Part shown: positions 18,375 through 26,289 of the stretch, in pieces | Layout: each line of letters starts with the position of its first letter | Numbering within the stretch: the first letter of the stretch is position 1 | Assembly (NCBI GenBank): GCA_029261815.1 | Contig: JAJDAQ010000098.1 | Location: 62,001-126,000 of the forward strand | From: Deltaproteobacteria bacterium | GTDB lineage: Bacteria; Myxococcota_A; UBA9160; UBA6930 | DNA: 64,000 bases | Direction: 5' to 3' | Notes under the pieces: generated by a model | What the model saw: the letters and a program-made list of their open reading frames with translations, nothing else | Database searches by the model: none | Told to the model about the DNA's origin: nothing | Translations under genes and position numbers: made by a program

Positions 18375-20006
18375 CTAGGGAGAACCCTCGCCCGCCCCGT
18401 CGCCGACACGGCGGTGCACGTAGACCACTCCGGCGCCGGGCGAAAGCCACTGTGGGTAATCCTGCTGGCGGATCGCGGCATAGCCCTCGAGGTCGGGGCG
18501 GTAGCTGAGCTTGTAGGCGCCGGAGCCGACCCACAGGTGGGGTCTCTGCGCCTCGGGACCGTATTTCGTGAGTCCGTTGAACTCGAACCCACCGTCGATC
18601 TCCTCGGGCCCGACGCCTTCGAAAGCCAATCCCTCGAGAAGCGACGTCCGGGCCCGGTGCCTGGACATCATGTCATGCGTCGCCAGCGTCGAGAACAGGA
18701 AGAGAACGGCCAGGCCCGCCGCAGCGAGTGCGAGCCTCCGCTTCGTCACGACAACAGTCTTGGCGGGGTCGAGTAGCAACCAGAGCGAAAGCGGCGGAAG
18801 GACCGCGAGCCACCATCGATCGAAGAACGGCGCCGCCGCGAGCAGTGGAATGACGTAGCCCAACGCGAACAACAGCGAGACGCGAGCGGTCGGCGATGCC
18901 GACCGCCAATGGGTGACAAGGCTGAGCGCGAGGTGGACGGACGCGAGCCCACCCAACGCGGCGCCCAGCGCGGTGGCCCCGACAGCGAGGCCTGGCGCGG
19001 AGGGCAGGCCGTCGGCGCCATCGAGCGTCCTCGCTCCAACGCCGAGGTTCCAGAGCGTGTTGACGCTGAACGGTGCGTCCAGCCCCAGAAGCGTCGAGAG
19101 CGCAAAGACGACGGCCACGGCGCCCAACGCAACGGCGGCCAGCCAGCGCGGGCGCAGACTGAACGGCGTCAGCATCAGGACCGGTGCCAGGAAGAGACCC
19201 AGCAATGGAAAACCACCCAGCAAACTACGCACGACGTGAAACGGCGCGGAGGCGGAGAGCCAGCGCTCATGCAGGACGAAGCCCGCTTGTGGCAGGACAC
19301 CCACCACACCTCGGTTCGCAGTGAGCCAGACCGCGGCGGCGACCAGTATCGGTACGGCCACGAGCCCAACCCACATCCAGGCGCGCGGACGCCGCACCTT
19401 CTCGAATACGATCAACGCGAGCAATGCCGCGGGGAGCACCGGCCCGGCATTTCGCGATGCCGCTGCCGCCGCGCATAAGAGAATGGCCGCCGCCCACGTC
19501 TTCGCGCCGCCCCCCTCCCACGCCGTCCCGATTGCGACCAGGCCCCAGGTCACGATTGCAGCGAACGCAACATCGGTCATGAACGTGAAGCCAAGGCTCA
19601 GATAGATCGGATTCCATGCCAGAGCCAGCGCCGCGACCACAGCTCCGGTGCGGCGTCCCGTCGCGCGATCGACCAACGCATAACACCCGAAGGCTCCGAG
19701 CCATCCTGCGACGAGTGTGCTCCAGCGCAGGCTCTCGAAGCCGCCGCCCAGCAGCTGCCATGACGCGCCGCCCCACAGCACGTTTGGAACCGCTGGCGCC
19801 CAGACCCAGTCCGGCCGCACGAGCCGCCCTTCGGCGACCCACGTCATGACGCCCTTGGCATACGCCCAGTCGTCATTGAGCGGAAATTCTCCGGCGGTCC
19901 CGATCAGCAGCGGCGGGAGCCACCAGGCGACCGAAAGCACCAGATAGGGCCACGAACCAGCCCACGAAAGGGCGGACGATCGCGTGCTAGCCGGGTCGCG
20001 CGCCAC
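18375..20006 (-). CDS. GT-C type membrane glycosyltransferase
   Basis: A 543-residue protein with about ten to twelve membrane helices. The first periplasmic loop carries the acidic pair in GEFPLNDDWAYAKG, which in GT39/GT83-type enzymes (PMT, ArnT) contacts the lipid-linked sugar donor and acceptor. The C-terminal soluble tail is about 100 residues. It should transfer a sugar from a polyprenyl-phosphate donor on the periplasmic face. The start is GTG without a visible ribosome binding site. It lies 14 bases after the radical SAM gene on the same strand, at the left end of the glycan island. Confidence 0.75.
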   Translation of the reverse strand: MARDPASTRSSALSWAGSWPYLVLSVAWWLPPLLIGTAGEFPLNDDWAYAKGVMTWVAEGRLVRPDWVWAPAVPNVLWGGASWQLLGGGFESLRWSTLVAGWLGAFGCYALVDRATGRRTGAVVAALALAWNPIYLSLGFTFMTDVAFAAIVTWGLVAIGTAWEGGGAKTWAAAILLCAAAAASRNAGPVLPAALLALIVFEKVRRPRAWMWVGLVAVPILVAAAVWLTANRGVVGVLPQAGFVLHERWLSASAPFHVVRSLLGGFPLLGLFLAPVLMLTPFSLRPRWLAAVALGAVAVVFALSTLLGLDAPFSVNTLWNLGVGARTLDGADGLPSAPGLAVGATALGAALGGLASVHLALSLVTHWRSASPTARVSLLFALGYVIPLLAAAPFFDRWWLAVLPPLSLWLLLDPAKTVVVTKRRLALAAAGLAVLFLFSTLATHDMMSRHRARTSLLEGLAFEGVGPEEIDGGFEFNGLTKYGPEAQRPHLWVGSGAYKLSYRPDLEGYAAIRQQDYPQWLSPGAGVVYVHRRVGDGAGEGSP

Positions 20007-20020
20007 GTCGGTTCGAGTCG

Positions 20021-21664
20021 TCAGGCAGCGTCGGGGGCGAGGAAATCGATGATGTCGTCCAGACCCTGCGAAGAGAAGAGCTCATACAATTCCCGGGGCG
20101 GCACCGCGAGCAACAGCTCAATGATCTCTGCCCGGTCGCTTCTCCCCGCGATCTGGTCCGCGAATGCACCGATCTCGCCGAAGATCGCCGTTGTGTGCAC
20201 CTGCTTCACTCCCCAGACACTCGCGAACACCCGCACGAGTTCCGAGAGATAGATCGAGACCGCCTCCTTCTCGTCGGCGAGCGCCATCTCTTCGCGGAGG
20301 ATGTCCAGACATCGCGAGACGGTCTGCACCAATTCCTCCGGGACACTCGCCTCCGTGCGCTCCGCTTGGTCGACGTTCAGACGCGTCGTCACATACTGGC
20401 GCGCGGCCTGGAGCAAGGAGTTGGCCTCTTCCTCCGCCACTGGAACCGTTACGCCGCGTGCGACCTGCGTCTTCTTCGTCTTTGAGTAGCCGCCGATCAC
20501 GGCTTCCGACGTCGCGATCCGCGAGCGCAAGCCGTTGATCCGGTTCTCGGGGTTGAGGAAGCCTTCGAGGCGCATCACGAGTTCCACGTACGTCTCGAAG
20601 TTATGCTTCTCCGCGTCACTCGACCCTTGCGGCGGAATCTCACGCCGAAGGAAGTCTACGACCGTCCGGAGTTCCGGCGGCGCCAGGGTATGCAGTGAAA
20701 GGCTGAGCGGCGAGTCGACCTGGTTGTACATGAGCTCGATTCCGCGGTCGTTGCAGAAGCGCACCGTGTCCGGAATCTCTCGCCAGTTCAGTCGCATCGG
20801 GCAATAGCGGAACATGAAGGACATGCCGCGTTTCTGCATCAAGTCGCGGTAGTAGTCGCAGTTCGCCATGACCGTGTCGTAGGAGGAGCCGCGACGGATG
20901 GTCTCGTAGGTTTCCTTGAAGACCGAATCGATCGACACGTGCATCCAGCAGTTGATGCGTTCGAGCAGCTCCTTGATCGAATCATCGAGCAACGTCGCGT
21001 TCGTCAGGATGCAGACCTTCAGCTTCGGGTTCTCGACCGCGATCCTCTCCCACAGTTTCCGATAGACCGGAATCATGAAGGGCTCACCACCCATGAAGTC
21101 CGTCTCGACCACGGTCGGCAGGTAGGGCGCAAGCTGGTCGACGAAAGCATCGTCGTACGGGTTCGCGAGTGAAGGCAGCGCCTCACGGTGGGAGCGGATC
21201 GAAGAGGACGCCAGGCCGTGGCACATCACACACTGCAGGTTGCATGCATTGTGGATATTGAACTCGAGCCGCATCGGCAGCGGAGCACGAGCGGCATCTC
21301 CCTCTTCAGGCATTCCCCACTCGACCCGCTTCTGGGCCATGACGTTTCCCGAGTTCGTGTAGAAGACCGCGTGCGACCCGCCGAAGTCCCGCGCTTCAAT
21401 TTGCTGCGCGCATTTCTCACAGCCGCGCGTCAGGTCGTACCCCGAGAGAGACTCGCGCAGCTCCCGGATCGGTTCTCCCTGCCAGATTTCGTCGACCGAC
21501 TGGTTCGGGTACACGCCCAGGACCTGCGTCCGATTGAAGCAACACGCCGTGACAACGCCGAGCTGCGAGAAATGCAGGTTGATCGACGGCGCTGAGCAGA
21601 CAGGTGTTCCAAACGGAACACCGCGGAAGCGATCGAGGGCTTCGATGGTTTCGGGATTCAGCAT
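20021..21664 (-). CDS. Radical SAM protein with N-terminal SPASM/twitch-like cluster
   Basis: A 547-residue protein. Residues about 20-95 carry cysteines in the pattern VCSAPSINLHF, VVTACCFNRT and GCEKCAQ, a SPASM/twitch-like auxiliary iron-sulfur site placed before the catalytic domain. The radical SAM CxxxCxxC is in HNACNLQCVMCHG, with the GGEPF motif (ETDFMGGEPFMIPVY) after it. The last 160 residues are helical and unassigned. Enzymes with this layout include oxidoreductases and peptide-maturing proteins; no precursor peptide gene is near. The ATG has GGGAGG six bases upstream. It sits between the GMC oxidoreductase and the GT-C gene. Confidence 0.78.
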   Translation of the reverse strand: MLNPETIEALDRFRGVPFGTPVCSAPSINLHFSQLGVVTACCFNRTQVLGVYPNQSVDEIWQGEPIRELRESLSGYDLTRGCEKCAQQIEARDFGGSHAVFYTNSGNVMAQKRVEWGMPEEGDAARAPLPMRLEFNIHNACNLQCVMCHGLASSSIRSHREALPSLANPYDDAFVDQLAPYLPTVVETDFMGGEPFMIPVYRKLWERIAVENPKLKVCILTNATLLDDSIKELLERINCWMHVSIDSVFKETYETIRRGSSYDTVMANCDYYRDLMQKRGMSFMFRYCPMRLNWREIPDTVRFCNDRGIELMYNQVDSPLSLSLHTLAPPELRTVVDFLRREIPPQGSSDAEKHNFETYVELVMRLEGFLNPENRINGLRSRIATSEAVIGGYSKTKKTQVARGVTVPVAEEEANSLLQAARQYVTTRLNVDQAERTEASVPEELVQTVSRCLDILREEMALADEKEAVSIYLSELVRVFASVWGVKQVHTTAIFGEIGAFADQIAGRSDRAEIIELLLAVPPRELYELFSSQGLDDIIDFLAPDAA

Positions 21665-21728
21665 GAATCGCCTCCCTGGGCAATGTTGCAGTCTAACAGA
21701 GGTCTTTGCGGGCTCGGTCCAGCCATCG

Positions 21729-23342
21729 CTAGGCCAACGACGCGTCTACGAGTCCACCCACACGCAATCCATTCGCGGCCACCGTGAGGCTGGGATTCGT
21801 TCCGCCGCTGGACGGAAAGAAGGACGCATCCGAGATCCAGAGATTCTCGAGGTCGTGCGCCCGGTTGTCCCGGTTGACGACACTGGTGCGAGGATCATCG
21901 CCAGCTCGGCAGGTTCCGCACACATGCCCGTAGTTGATGTTGTTTCGGCCCCACGTGACGACGCTCGTCTTCAGTCTCGGTGCCAGCCTCTCGCGAACTC
22001 GCTCCCGAAACTGGCGATTGCGACCCAGCAGTTCCGGCGTGTACTGATACTCAAAGCGCATTCCGTTAGGCGCGCCGGCATCGGGGATCACACGATTCTC
22101 GGGGTTCGGCAGATCTTCGACGATCGTGGCGAACAAGCTCGCCGACCCGAACCAGTGAGACGCCGCACGGGCCGCCAACGGAACGAATGGACTGGTAAAG
22201 CGGCGCCACCACTGCGGGTCGCGCTCGTCCGCATAACGCAGGTAGGCCTGCACGAATAGCGGCTCGATCGGTAGCCCCGCGGACTGCAGGGTCCCAAGCT
22301 TCCGCCCATCGTCGTGGTAGAAGTCGTTCAGGGCGAGGCTCTTCTTGGGGCCCTCGCAAGAGTGGCGCTCACCGGGATCGACCGTCAAGAAATCGCTCGT
22401 GTGCAACATCAGGTTGCGACCGACCTGCCCGGAGCGGTTGGCGAGTCCCTCAGCCCTGCCGGCTGACCGGGAATTCAGCAGCAGGACCGGCGTCGCCCAC
22501 GCGCCGGCCGCCAGAACCACGGCGCGTGCCCGCAGCGTCAGATCCTGATCGCGGTAGCGCGCGCGCACCCCCGTAACCCGGTCGCCGTCGACGACGACGT
22601 CCTGCACTTCGCAGCGCGGAAGCACGGCCGCGCCGTAGCGTTCCAGCGCGGGGACGAGACATAGATCGCCTGTGTCGCTCTTGCAGGCCAACGGGCAGAT
22701 GTCAGCACACTCGAAGCAATTCTCGACGTAGGCGAATCCGACATGGGAGCGATAGGGGTGGAGCCCCACTTCCTCGAACGCGCCCCGCAGGGCTTCGTCG
22801 CGGGGACTCAGTGGCGGCGGCTCCCGTAGCGCCATCTCGGGATCCGGGTTCAACGGATCCGGGGTGCCGCGAACGCGCAACAAGGCCTCCGCGCGCCGAT
22901 ACCACGGCAGCATCTCGTCGTGAGAGACCGGCCATTCCTCCGGCAGGTGCTCTCCCTCGGGACCCGGGAAGGACGCGCGCGGCCTGAAGTCGTCGGGACG
23001 AAAGCGCTCGAGCTGTGCGCCGTACAACCCAGTCGTCCCACCGGAACCGCAGCCGAGCGGCGCAAAGAACGCAACATCGCCGAAGCTCGTCTGACCTTCG
23101 AGAGGAAGTGGCCAGCGGCCCGTGCGCATCCGGGCATCTGCCTCGGGTGCGATAGCAGGATCCGGCTCCTGTTCCGCCGCCGCACCCCCGTGCAGCAGGC
23201 GGCCCTTCTCAAGGAACAAGACGCGCCGGCCGAGACGAGCGAGCTCGTAACCAACGGTCCCACCGCCCATGCCGGTCCCGACCACGATGACGTCCCAGTC
23301 TTCGCGTTCAGGGGCTTCAGGGATGTACTGGGACATGCGCAT
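21729..23342 (-). CDS. GMC-family FAD oxidoreductase
   Basis: A 537-residue flavoprotein. The FAD site is the GxGxxG of IVVGTGMGGGTVGYELARL near the N-terminus, and the C-terminal GMC signature holds ISDASFFPSSGGTNPSLTVA with the conserved Asn. A cysteine-rich segment FECADICPLACKS in the middle is unusual and could bind metal or an iron-sulfur centre. It should oxidise an alcohol, perhaps a sugar or sterol-like one. The start was placed at the first Met (23342) of MRMSQYIPEA; the second Met (23336) is equally possible. It is divergent from the ABC exporter genes. Confidence 0.8.
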   Translation of the reverse strand: MRMSQYIPEAPEREDWDVIVVGTGMGGGTVGYELARLGRRVLFLEKGRLLHGGAAAEQEPDPAIAPEADARMRTGRWPLPLEGQTSFGDVAFFAPLGCGSGGTTGLYGAQLERFRPDDFRPRASFPGPEGEHLPEEWPVSHDEMLPWYRRAEALLRVRGTPDPLNPDPEMALREPPPLSPRDEALRGAFEEVGLHPYRSHVGFAYVENCFECADICPLACKSDTGDLCLVPALERYGAAVLPRCEVQDVVVDGDRVTGVRARYRDQDLTLRARAVVLAAGAWATPVLLLNSRSAGRAEGLANRSGQVGRNLMLHTSDFLTVDPGERHSCEGPKKSLALNDFYHDDGRKLGTLQSAGLPIEPLFVQAYLRYADERDPQWWRRFTSPFVPLAARAASHWFGSASLFATIVEDLPNPENRVIPDAGAPNGMRFEYQYTPELLGRNRQFRERVRERLAPRLKTSVVTWGRNNINYGHVCGTCRAGDDPRTSVVNRDNRAHDLENLWISDASFFPSSGGTNPSLTVAANGLRVGGLVDASLA

Positions 23343-23482
23343 GGATTGCCGATCTCTCTCTTTTCTAGGGAGCGTCGCGCAGGTTACAACACGTATGGGT
23401 ACGTCCTCGCTACGCACTCCCAGGTGTCACGGCGTTTCAGGTTTTACTGATACACTCCGCCGTTCCCCGAAGGAGTTTGAGA

Positions 23483-24280
23483 ATGGTTAGCCGCGCTGTA
23501 CCCCGATCGGGCGCTTCACGCTCGCTTCGCTACGCGCGGGACCTCATCTGGGAGCTGGTCGTGCGCGACATGAAGCTCCGATACAAGCGCTCCTACCTGG
23601 GCTTGGCTTGGACGCTGGTCAATCCGCTCTCCCAGCTGCTGGTTTTCGACTTCGTGTTCCGCGTCCTCTTTCGCGTTGAGACACCGAACTTCACGGTCTT
23701 CCTGTTCGTGGGGATCGTCTCATGGAACTGGTTCCAGGGAGCGCTACTCCAGTCAACGACCGCGATCCTGGAGAATCGCGACCTCGTGCGTCAACCCGGC
23801 TTCCCGACCGCGATGCTGCCAAACGTCACAATCGCCTCTCATCTGATCCACTACCTGATCACGCTGCCGATCCTGTTCGGCCTGATGGTCGTCAGTGACG
23901 TTGCCATCACGGCCACTGTGCTGTGGCTCCCCTTGATCATCGCGCTCCAGTACATGCTGACGCTCGCACTTGGCTACTTCGCCGCGTATCTGCATGTGAC
24001 CTTTCGCGATACCCAGTACCTGCTCGGCATCGCGCTGATGCTCGGGTTCTTCATGACGCCCATCTTGTACGAGCAGAGCATCGTTCCTGACGCCTACCAG
24101 CCGATCTACCACGTCAACCCGATGGCCGACATCATTGACGCGTACCGAGCGGTGCTTCTCCAAGGCACCGCGCCAGACTTCAGTTCCCTCGGTCTCGTTG
24201 CTGGGGCGAGTGCCATCGTTCTGGTCATCTCGTACCGATTGTTCCGCAAGGCCAGCATCGATTTCGCGGAGGAGATCTAG
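23483..24280 (+). CDS. Polysaccharide ABC exporter, permease subunit (Wzm-like)
   Basis: A 265-residue ABC-2 type membrane protein with six predicted helices. The N-terminal amphipathic part reads LIWELVVRDMKLRYKRSYLG, characteristic of O-antigen, teichoic acid and capsule exporters. It would form the channel that moves lipid-linked polysaccharide across the inner membrane with the ATPase encoded next door. The ATG at 23483 has AGGAG seven bases upstream, which is better supported than the TTG six bases earlier. TACACT at 23451-23456 may be its -10. It opens the rightward glycan operon. Confidence 0.88.
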   Translation: MVSRAVPRSGASRSLRYARDLIWELVVRDMKLRYKRSYLGLAWTLVNPLSQLLVFDFVFRVLFRVETPNFTVFLFVGIVSWNWFQGALLQSTTAILENRDLVRQPGFPTAMLPNVTIASHLIHYLITLPILFGLMVVSDVAITATVLWLPLIIALQYMLTLALGYFAAYLHVTFRDTQYLLGIALMLGFFMTPILYEQSIVPDAYQPIYHVNPMADIIDAYRAVLLQGTAPDFSSLGLVAGASAIVLVISYRLFRKASIDFAEEI

Positions 24281-25111
24281 TTGAACCCCGAAATCGTGAT
24301 CGAGGGAGTCTCCAAGCAGTTCCCGATCCGGCGCCCCGACCGCCCGATGACGCTTCAGGAGATCTTCCAGCGTGGGACGCGGGGCATGCAGCCCACCGAC
24401 TACTTCTGGGCGCTCGAAGATGTCTCGTTCCGCGTCGAGTCGGGGCACATGGTCGGCGTGATCGGCTTCAACGGCGCGGGCAAATCGACGCTACTGCGCC
24501 TCGTCGCCGGCGTCGGCCGGCCGACGAAGGGCACCGTCTCCTTGACGGGGCGCGTGGGTGCGATCCTGGACCTGGGGGTGGGCTTCCATCCCGAGCTGAC
24601 GGGACGCGAGAACATCTACGTCTCCGGCATCACCGGCGGTCTCACGCGACAGGAAGTGACCGAACGGCTCGACGAGATCGTGGACTTCTCGGAGATCGAA
24701 GAGTTCATCGACAACCCACTGCGCACCTACAGCACCGGCATGCACATGCGGTTGGCGTTTGCCGTCGCCTCCAACATCGAGCCCGAAGTCCTGCTGATCG
24801 ACGAAGTCCTCGCGGTCGGCGACCTCCGGTTCCAGAAGAAGTGCATGGACCGAATGGCACGCTTCAAGCAGAACGGCTGCACGGGCATGATCGTCTCTCA
24901 TGCTCCCGAGCAATTGACGGAACTGTGCGACCAGGCGGTGTGGCTCCACGAAGGTCGGGTCGTCGCCTACGGATCGTCAGAAGAGGTGACGCAGCAATAC
25001 TTCGAGGCCACGAAACGACCGGTCAACGAGTCCGTCACCGAAGTGGCCGAGTCCGCAGCCGTCGTGACTGAGTCCGCAGCCGCCGTGACCGAGTCCGCAG
25101 CCGGCTCATGA
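24281..25111 (+). CDS. Polysaccharide ABC exporter, ATP-binding subunit (Wzt/TagH-like)
   Basis: A 276-residue ATPase with Walker A GFNGAGKST, a signature region TYSTGMHMRLAFAVA and Walker B EVLLIDEVLAVGD. It begins with TTG immediately after the permease stop, with a GGAGGAG just upstream. Unlike O9a-type Wzt (over 400 residues) it has no C-terminal carbohydrate-binding domain. It ends instead in a short tail of three VxESAAx repeats (see the repeat entry). That suggests export of a glycan that does not need capping recognition by Wzt. The stop overlaps the next gene (ATGA). Confidence 0.88.
   Translation: MNPEIVIEGVSKQFPIRRPDRPMTLQEIFQRGTRGMQPTDYFWALEDVSFRVESGHMVGVIGFNGAGKSTLLRLVAGVGRPTKGTVSLTGRVGAILDLGVGFHPELTGRENIYVSGITGGLTRQEVTERLDEIVDFSEIEEFIDNPLRTYSTGMHMRLAFAVASNIEPEVLLIDEVLAVGDLRFQKKCMDRMARFKQNGCTGMIVSHAPEQLTELCDQAVWLHEGRVVAYGSSEEVTQQYFEATKRPVNESVTEVAESAAVVTESAAAVTESAAGS
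25043..25105 (+). repeat. Three 21-base tandem repeats at the end of the ATPase gene
   Basis: Units at 25043-25063, 25064-25084 and 25085-25105 each encode V-[A/T]-E-S-A-A-[V/A/G] and share GAGTCCGCAGCC. A partial unit precedes them. Because the unit is a multiple of three, copy-number change would keep the reading frame and only alter the tail length. Confidence 0.8.
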
Positions 25112-26271
25112 GTCGCCCGCTTCGACTCGTGGTGATCGCGGGTTTCCCCGTGCTGCCGGCCGACGCAGCGGGCGGCAAGATCCGCATCGTGCAACTTGCC
25201 AGGGCGCTCTGTGAGTTCGGCGTCGATGTCACGATCGTGGCGCCGTTCCACGTTACGCAAACAAAGGCGCTTGCCGCTGCCGAGCCCTTCAAGCTAGTGG
25301 AGGTCCCGTATCCGTTCCTGATTCCATTCCTCTTCACGGACCGACCCTTTCCCTACGGCGCTCTCGTTTCTCTCCACCCGGGCTATCGCGCCTTGGTACC
25401 GGTTTCACTGACCGACTTCGATGTCTGCCAGGTCGAGCACCCGGCCTTCATCGATGTACTCGACGACCTTCCGCGGTCCGTCCCGGTTGTCTATGGCGCC
25501 CAGAACGTCGAGTTCGACTACACGTGGGCCGAGAGCTTCTCGCCGTTGATCGGCCGGATCGCCGGCGGCCGCGTCCGCAAACTCGAGCAGCGGCTGGTCG
25601 ACCGCGCCAACCACGTGCTGGCCTGCTCTGCCGCCGACAAGCGCCGGCTCGGTGAACTCTACGGCGCCGATCCGGAACGGGTCACCCTGGTCCCCAACGG
25701 AATCCGGTCGGTGTCGGACCCGTCCCGTGGCTCGGCATCCGAGAGAACGCCGAAGACACCGCTTCGAGCGCCCTACCGGCGCCGCGCCATCTTCGCGGGA
25801 AGCTCTGTCATGCATAACCATGAAGCGGTCGCGTCGATCGTTCACCAGGTCGCACCGACACTGGCCGACGAGGTCGAGTTCGTGATCGTCGGCCCTTGCG
25901 CACGCCGCGTCCGTGGCAGTCGCCCCTCGAACGTGCGCCTCGACCCTGACGGCGAGGTCTCCGACTGGGTCGGCCCCGATGTGGTCGGCCTCAACCCCGT
26001 CATCCAGGGTTCGGGGACGAGCCTGAAGACCCTGCACTATCTGGCTCACGGCCTGCCGGTATTGGCCACACCGTTCGGTCTCCGCGGCTACGAAGAACTC
26101 GAGCGGTGGGCCACGATCGCCGAAATTGGCGACTTCGCGAACCGACTTCGGAGCGACTTCCCCGAGCCCAAAGGCATCGAGGCACATCTCGAACCCTACG
26201 AGTGGCGCCGGATCGCGCGCTCGGCGCTGAAGGTCTATGAAGACCTCGCCGGCCGTTCACAAGAACAATGA
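25108..26271 (+). CDS. Glycosyltransferase family 4 (GT-B)
   Basis: A 387-residue GT-B glycosyltransferase. The N-domain begins RLVVIAGFPVLPADAAGGKI, the acceptor-side glycine loop of GT4 enzymes. The donor half has NPVIQGSGTSLKTLHYLAHG, where the usual GT4 ExxxxxxxE is degenerate, followed by LPVLATPFGLRGYEE. It would transfer a nucleotide-activated sugar to the growing glycan in the cytoplasm. The start overlaps the exporter ATPase stop (ATGA), placing it in the same transcript. Confidence 0.8.
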   Translation: MSRPLRLVVIAGFPVLPADAAGGKIRIVQLARALCEFGVDVTIVAPFHVTQTKALAAAEPFKLVEVPYPFLIPFLFTDRPFPYGALVSLHPGYRALVPVSLTDFDVCQVEHPAFIDVLDDLPRSVPVVYGAQNVEFDYTWAESFSPLIGRIAGGRVRKLEQRLVDRANHVLACSAADKRRLGELYGADPERVTLVPNGIRSVSDPSRGSASERTPKTPLRAPYRRRAIFAGSSVMHNHEAVASIVHQVAPTLADEVEFVIVGPCARRVRGSRPSNVRLDPDGEVSDWVGPDVVGLNPVIQGSGTSLKTLHYLAHGLPVLATPFGLRGYEELERWATIAEIGDFANRLRSDFPEPKGIEAHLEPYEWRRIARSALKVYEDLAGRSQEQ

Positions 26272-26289
26272 TGGCCGCAGGACGATCGC

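Noticed and set aside
23451..23456. Full promoter for the Wzm gene
   Set aside because: TACACT fits a -10, but no -35 lies at proper spacing; it is mentioned only in the gene entry.
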